Part shown: positions 59,501 through 64,000 of the stretch, piece after piece | How positions within the stretch are numbered: the stretch's first letter is position 1 | How the letters are laid out: each line of letters starts with the position of its first letter | Assembly: GCA_964036155.1 (NCBI GenBank) | Contig: OZ038422.1 | Location: 2,031,001 to 2,095,000 of the forward strand | DNA: 64,000 nucleotides | Reading direction: 5' to 3' | From: Diploscapter coronatus | Taxonomy: Eukaryota; Nematoda; Chromadorea; Rhabditida; Rhabditidae | Position numbers and translations under genes: made by a program | Notes under the pieces: generated by a model | Databases searched by the model: none | What the model was told of the DNA's origin: nothing | Seen by the model: only the letters and a program-made list of their open reading frames with translations

Positions 59501-61160
59501 AAAAATTCACTTAAGATAAGAGGCCTTGTTAATGAAGTACTTTATGTCTCCTCGCATTTGCGTGATTTCATCGATAAAAGCTATCAGGACAAATTAAATA
59601 TCGTGAGTTGAATGAATAAATTATGGAACGTTGATTCATTTAGGCAGGGAATATATTCAGCAGTTACAAGAAGAATGAGAACGATATTTTACAACTTATA
59701 CCCGTCTATGTGGTAAGCAATATTTTTATGTTTAAACTTCTAAAATTGCTATCACTCCAGAACGCCTTAGATAAATATCAAAAGGGTGATGATAATAATC
59801 AAATCCCTAAGGAAGTTCTCGACGCGGAACAACTAACTGTGTTGGAAGCAAATCATAAAGTCAAAAATGAAGCCGAGGCAACTGAAAATATCCAACGACT
59901 TCCAATGCCTCATGATTATGGCGATAAAGATTTAAAATCGAACGAGAGAGAAGTGGATGCCGATAGCGATTCTACCGGTAAATCATTATTACTTGAAAAG
60001 CATAGATGCTTCAAAATGCTTACTTTTTGGTATATGCTAAAGAAAACTTGATACGTTAGACAGTTGTCAAGATAAACGAATAGTTTTAATATCAAACATG
60101 CTAAACCAATTCTTATTCCTTGACTATCATTGAATACAAATTTTGCGATATCTCAAGATATAACGAATAACTAATTTAGGCAATTGTCGTAAAGGATGGA
60201 CTTATTATAATGCTACAAAATCATGCTTTAAAGTAATATTAGCGCAATTTTAATTATATCAACATCGATAATTTATTCATAAATCATGTAGAAATTACCG
60301 AATTTGGTCTATTGGCTGAAAGCCGTGGAGCTTTGTGAAAGGGAAGGAGCATTTTTGGCGTCGATATTGAATGAAGACGAGAATAAATTTGCTTCAGGTA
60401 AGGGAAAGCCTAATGAAATCAATCACTAACCTTTAATTAATGGTGTTAGAGGCGCACTCCTTTATTCCCTTTTCTTCTGTCTCTAGCACTATCCCATATC
60501 ACATGACACCACTGGTTCTATTTCATCCCACTTCATTCTTCCTGTGAATAAATCAGTTAATTCACTTCCCTTCTCAACGGAAGGTGAATTTCCATTCTCT
60601 TACTTCGATTGTCTACGTTATTCTGTCTTCACTAATAAATGCTGATTTGGATCATTCTGTGTTCACTCAACCACTGACTGCACGCATAACAGATGGATAG
60701 ATTTTCTTATTTTTTCAATCTAGATTTGACCCGAATCGAAAACGAAGATATCGGCCTCATTGGACAAGTCTGGCTAGGAGGAAAGCGAGATCCACGAAAT
60801 AGAGCTTTCTGGTATTGGATGGGTTAGTTCACATTTCTCCCACTTTCTTATTAGGAGAGAACGTAATATGGGAGAAATACGCAATGATTTTTATATGCAG
60901 ATGGGAGCGGCGTGAAATACTTCGCCTGGACGAATGGTGTACCGAATGATGCGGACGGGCATGCTCATGAGGACTGTTTGCAGGTAGCGTCTACTCGAAA
61001 ACAAGGAATCGGTGCAAGACGGTGCACCGTCCAGTGGTCGATGATTTTATTCAAGCGTGGTGGAAGAACTATTGACTAGATTGTTCCTTCCCACGTTGAA
61101 ATAATCACCGTCCACTGAGCCATGTTCCATTTTGTGTACTCGCTCGGTTTCATGCAATAA
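56531..61160 (+). CDS. C-type-lectin-domain protein 1 with novel N-terminal helical region (3' end uncertain)
   Basis: Exons 56531-56663, 57302-57390, 59218-59325, 59384-59466, 59516-59602, 59644-59712, 59761-59977, 60180-60232, 60292-60397, 60724-60821 and 60901-60983 join in frame. Seen: signal peptide (DFKYLLILIFITFHIHC), about 150 residues of helical sequence without a recognised domain, an acidic linker, then a C-type lectin domain: GNCRKGWTYYNATKSCFK, LKAVELCEREGAFLASILNE, VWLGGKRDPRN...FWYWMDGSG, FAWTNGVPNDADGHAHEDCL. CTLD proteins are secreted recognition or antimicrobial factors in nematodes. The carbohydrate-binding EPN/QPD motif is not obvious (VPND). The last CTLD exon (W-x-D-x2-C...C) was not identified; the sequence at about 61060-61100 is suggestive but contains a stop, so the 3' end may have decayed. 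The second intron carries a LINE. An AATAAAA signal lies near 61157. Confidence 0.7.
57748..59130 (+). CDS. LINE reverse transcriptase (N-terminally truncated ORF2)
   Basis: Open from the first inserted base for 460 codons to TAA 59128-59130. Motifs in order: SNCSNYRPIRLL (RT motif 0/1), GFVKGKATTDAIFAV, LAFLDLEKAFDRTPR (motif A with catalytic Asp), VGVHQGSALSPLLFILVMD (B), LLYADDVML (C, YADD), LKLNVGKTEYL (D), KYLGSRL (E), then a thumb/C-terminal region with RLRWYGHVLRADRE. The endonuclease domain and 5' part are missing, so it cannot be mobile by itself. The GHVLR tail and (GAA)n end recall RTE/CR1-type elements; clade not settled. No frame damage, so the insertion is probably young. Codon use is visibly more GC-rich than in the host lectin exons. 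Confidence 0.93.
   Translation, partial: SEVWKSNPEGVKWLTDFLNLVVNTNTFPSEWYTSSTIPIFKKKGSPSNCSNYRPIRLLCHTMKILERIVDKRIRACVQISSQQCGFVKGKATTDAIFAVRQLVEKFTEKKQPLHLAFLDLEKAFDRTPRDAIIMALRDHKVPEYLIEVVKLMYRSPTSRVLSAAGMTLPFPVTVGVHQGSALSPLLFILVMDSVTRDIQKPAPWCLLYADDVMLANDSREELQKEVQTWKDRLAKYGLKLNVGKTEYLEIGEQRSGTIKVDGQQVPKTDLFKYLGSRLASDGHIRREAESRIAATWLKWRSTTGVMCDKKISEKLKGRLYKAAIRPVALYGCETWPTPAEVERRLATMETRMLRWSLGHTLLDHVKNETILKRTNVAPIKDKMRQSRLRWYGHVLRADREAICRSPEIVQVPGSRPRGRPKLRYSDTLSRDMEAVGLRPSLAQNREVWRRKSQRADPLSG
57748..59152 (+). mobile_element. 5'-truncated non-LTR retrotransposon (LINE) with 16-bp target duplication
   Basis: AAATTGGCTCATTTGT stands immediately before (57732-57747) and after (59153-59168) the insert, a perfect target-site duplication. 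The body has a single open frame and ends in a GAAGAAGAAGAGAAG tail with about 20 bases of 3' UTR, no poly(A). It interrupts intron 2 of the lectin gene, in sense orientation. Confidence 0.95.
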
Positions 61161-61691
61161 AAAATCAAGCGAAGTTTTACTTTACTAAGCGAGTTTATCA
61201 TATTTACCAAAAAATCCTTTATTTAGCTTACGAGCACTCCGCACAGGTATTTCAATTATGCCCCTGGATATTTGTGGTGATTAAATAAACTGTAAAAATG
61301 TAATCTAGGTAAAAGATTCTAGGAACGATTTGGTATGCGAGACGGATCCCTTCAAAAATTACCCGCTGTGTAAATACTATGTTTCGTAATAAATCGGTTT
61401 TTAAAGTTTGTTGTATAATTTGATCAGAATACACCGAAACGATAATATTTTGGGGGAAAACTGTTTAAAAAAATGAGATAAATCTTCGATCAAAATAGGA
61501 CAAAGTACCATTAATCTGAAAGCAACAGTTACTAAACGCACTGCATCAAATTGGTTAACAATATCCTTTACATTGTTCAACATTCATGCACTAATTGAGT
61601 TCAACAGTTTGGGGACTAGTAACTATTGTCATGCATGATATTGATTTTTATTGAAGAATGTATACCCTTATGAAGAAGTTTTCACTCAACG
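60984..61691. other. Spacer between tandem lectin genes
   Basis: Holds the unresolved 3' end of lectin gene 1 and the promoter of lectin gene 2. No other feature seen. Confidence 0.4.
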
Positions 61692-64000
61692 ATGATTATT
61701 ATATTTTTAGAATTAATTATGCATCTAATATCGATACTGATATTCACTCTAGTAAATTTCGATTGTTATTATTGCCTGAGTAGTGACTATGATTACTATG
61801 ATACATCTGCGACCAAGGAAGTGGCTCAAACGATTGAAAGTTTTTTTAGTGGTGAGTCTTGTTTGCGGATTATCGTAGCTTCGAAGTAGATGCGAGACTG
61901 GCAGTCGCTTAATTATTGTTATGCTCGCTCTTTTTCAAGGTTATTTCTCGTTGTACTTCTCCAACGTCTTTGAAGAACTGTGACGGTTGCAAACTACGCA
62001 TCCATTTCGAAGCGCGATACTAGCATCTATACCATCGAATCAATCTATCATGGCTAATTATTACAGATGCTAATTACAAATAACTCACCAATGATTACAA
62101 GAAATTAGATAAATGAAATCTGTAGCGGCTAATTATCTATTTTATACATCATATAACTTTTCAGATAGTTTCAAAAGCGTGGATTATATAATTGAGCTAG
62201 CTGAATCATTCGTAGCCAGCAATCATCGCGAAGTGATAGATACTACTGATTCTGTAAATTTTATTTTTTTGGATGTCAATACATTTTAAATGTTATCGAG
62301 ATATTCTTCATATTTAATATTCTGACGGTATATGATCGGGGTTGTTGAACCCGATTTTTGAAAAATCATTCAAATCGGATCGGATCGAGTTGCAATTTTC
62401 GATCCATCAACAACCCCTGTATATGATGATCAAAATAAAGTTATGAGGTCAATACTAATTTTGAATTCTTTATCGTCGACTTCATGTCGTTTATTTAGCT
62501 CTGTCGTATTATGTTCCAATTCAATAAAATCGAAGAGAAACGATTTCAAGAAATAGAAACGTATCTTGCCGACCATTTTGCTGACATAGGAAATCCATTT
62601 TTGCAGGTATATTTTCGGTAACTCTTAGGTTCTTCATCGATTAATCATTTTAGAGCTATATGCTGAAATCTTTTAACGAATACTTCGAAGTATTCAGAAA
62701 GACTATTTATTCAAATTCATCTGCAAGCGTAAGTGATTATTGATGACTCGCGGCATAGAAAAGTGGGTGGAACGCCTGTCGCCTTTACAGCGACGGGCTC
62801 TTCTTTCTCCCCTAGCCACTGGCTGGAAAAGGGAAAAGGCGCTCCTCACTAAAACCGTGGGGCAAATCGAATAACCAGTTTTTTTTTGGAAATTAACGAT
62901 ACTCAGTTTTAATATTTTCTCTTAATTCTGAATCATTTATAGCTTCGGACACTCTATGATGACATAGCTGAAACTGTCATGCATCTGCATGTATTTGCCG
63001 ACAAAGATTATCAGGATAAGCGAAAAATCGTACGGTTTCGAATTATGACAATCTTTCTGAAGATATTAATTTTAGGCTGAAAGAATTTACACCAATTACA
63101 GAGACAATGAAAAAGAAATTCACACGCTTATCCCTGAGTTTTTCGTAAGTAATCACTTAAATTGAAAAGCTTTCCCAAACTGTTAATCAATTGTGAAAAA
63201 TAACACTAATGTTAAAATTTTAAATAAGATGATTTTCTATTCCAATATATGAAGAATAGACGATTATGGATAAAACGCGTTTGTTTTGTATTGGAATTCA
63301 TTTGAAAACGTCCCACATGTGAATATGTATATTTGCGCTTGAGAAATAATTATTTACTACTGTTTGCTAAGCTAGGCAATCCTCGTAATTAAATGTTGGT
63401 ATTTTTCAATGATTATGCCATTAGACTTTAGAACGCTTTCGAGAAACACGAAAAAGATGAAAAGAATGCGGCGTTGAGAAAAGAAGTTCTTAACAGTGAG
63501 CAATTGGCCATGTTGGATCAGTACGAAAAGGAAACGACGAACAATAACGAAAGTTATGAAGTCGAGGAGGAAGATTCGAAGAAGACTGAAGAAATCGAAA
63601 AACTCCCTTTGCATCACGACTCTCAAGACGAAATTCCAGACCCCACAGGCAAGTTTTGTTTCAAAATAATAAAATTTGTAGGGTGATAATTTATGGTATT
63701 TTGACTAAGTTTTAGCACAAATTCATAAAGCAGCATTATTTGAAATTTACAACGAGCATTATGAACTATTTCAAATTCTGTGATATCCTCAGTATATAAG
63801 AAAGATTCATATTTAGGTAATTGCCGAAGTGGCTGGAGTTATTACAACGGATCAAATTCCTGCTTTAAAGTAAGATATGCTTTATGATTCAATAAGAGAC
63901 AATCTTCCAGAAAATAATGAAAATGGTCGACTGGCAAGAGGCAGTCGATATTTGTGAAAAGGAAGGCGCATTTCTGGCATCGTTATTGGATGAAGCTGAA
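61692..64000 (+). CDS. C-type-lectin-domain protein 2, paralogue of the previous gene (runs off the window)
   Basis: Exons 61692-61851, 62165-62253, 62499-62606, 62654-62728, 62943-63029, 63076-63144, 63432-63648, 63816-63869 and 63911 onward. Exon number and phases copy gene 1, and sequence matches piece by piece: signal peptide, C(Q/R)-x-MFQFNK, NSEQLAMLDQYEK against DAEQLTVLEANHK, the IEKLPLHHDSQDE linker, GNCRSGWSYYNGSNSCFK, and EAVDICEKEGAFLASLLDE in the CTLD. Intron 7 begins with GC (ACAG|GCAAGT), a GC-AG intron, where gene 1 has GT. The remaining CTLD exons lie beyond the window. A recent tandem duplication is the simplest reading. Confidence 0.8.
62338..62418. mobile_element. Short inverted-repeat insertion in lectin gene 2, intron 2
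   Basis: GGGGTTGTTGA and TCAACAACCCC are inverse, with TATATGAT-like sequence on both flanks. About 80 bp; no related copy seen in lectin gene 1. Confidence 0.55.

Noticed and set aside
24..64000. CRISPR arrays, bacterial operons, riboswitches
   Set aside because: Spliced eukaryotic genes throughout; no regularly spaced identical short repeats were seen.

Overview
The window is nuclear DNA from a nematode. It is AT-rich (impression, not counted), every multi-exon gene uses many introns of about 42-55 nt ending in TTTCAG-like acceptors, and it holds chemoreceptors of the nematode-expanded Str/Srj and Srh families and an Argonaute with features of the worm-specific (WAGO-like) branch. I cannot name the species. 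Gene models were spliced by eye from GT-AG sites and reading phase; most close in frame, but none has transcript support.

Layout: (1) 0.1-4.4 kb, minus strand: terminal nucleotidyltransferase (TUT/PUP, CID1-like) with a long RG-rich tail. (2) 4.4-9.1 kb: intergenic block made of nested mobile elements. (3) 9.1-14.26 kb, plus: Argonaute lacking the slicer residues. (4) 14.4-19 kb: a TA-flanked palindromic MITE, a Bel/Ty3-like LTR with PBS and gag remnant, a small zinc-knuckle gene and a degenerate coding relic. (5) 19.9-23.15 kb, plus: perforin-2/MPEG1-like MACPF gene. (6) 23.55-25.25 kb, plus: retropepsin remnant running into a START-domain lipid-transfer gene. (7) 25.8-33.9 kb, minus: FAD amine oxidase with signal peptide and an unusual repetitive C-terminal tail. 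(8) 34-40.3 kb: gene-free DNA with diverged tandem repeats and MITEs. (9) 40.36-46.35 kb, plus: Na+/H+ exchanger. (10) 46.6-50.7 kb: receptor fragment, a small secreted Cys-rich peptide, a RidA-family protein and an Srh receptor. (11) 50.9-51.8 kb: long inverted repeat. (12) 53.9-55.5 kb, plus: Str/Srj receptor, then a tRNA-derived SINE candidate. (13) 56.5-64 kb, plus: two tandem C-type-lectin genes sharing an unfamiliar N-terminal region; the first carries a 5'-truncated LINE with a 16-bp target duplication in its second intron, the second runs off the window.

The genes do not form an operon-like pathway. Three themes stand out: small-RNA/RNA-tailing factors side by side (TUT and Argonaute), candidate innate-immunity effectors (perforin-2-like, two CTLD proteins, Cys-rich peptide), and heavy intron colonisation by several MITE families, especially in the exchanger and amine-oxidase genes.
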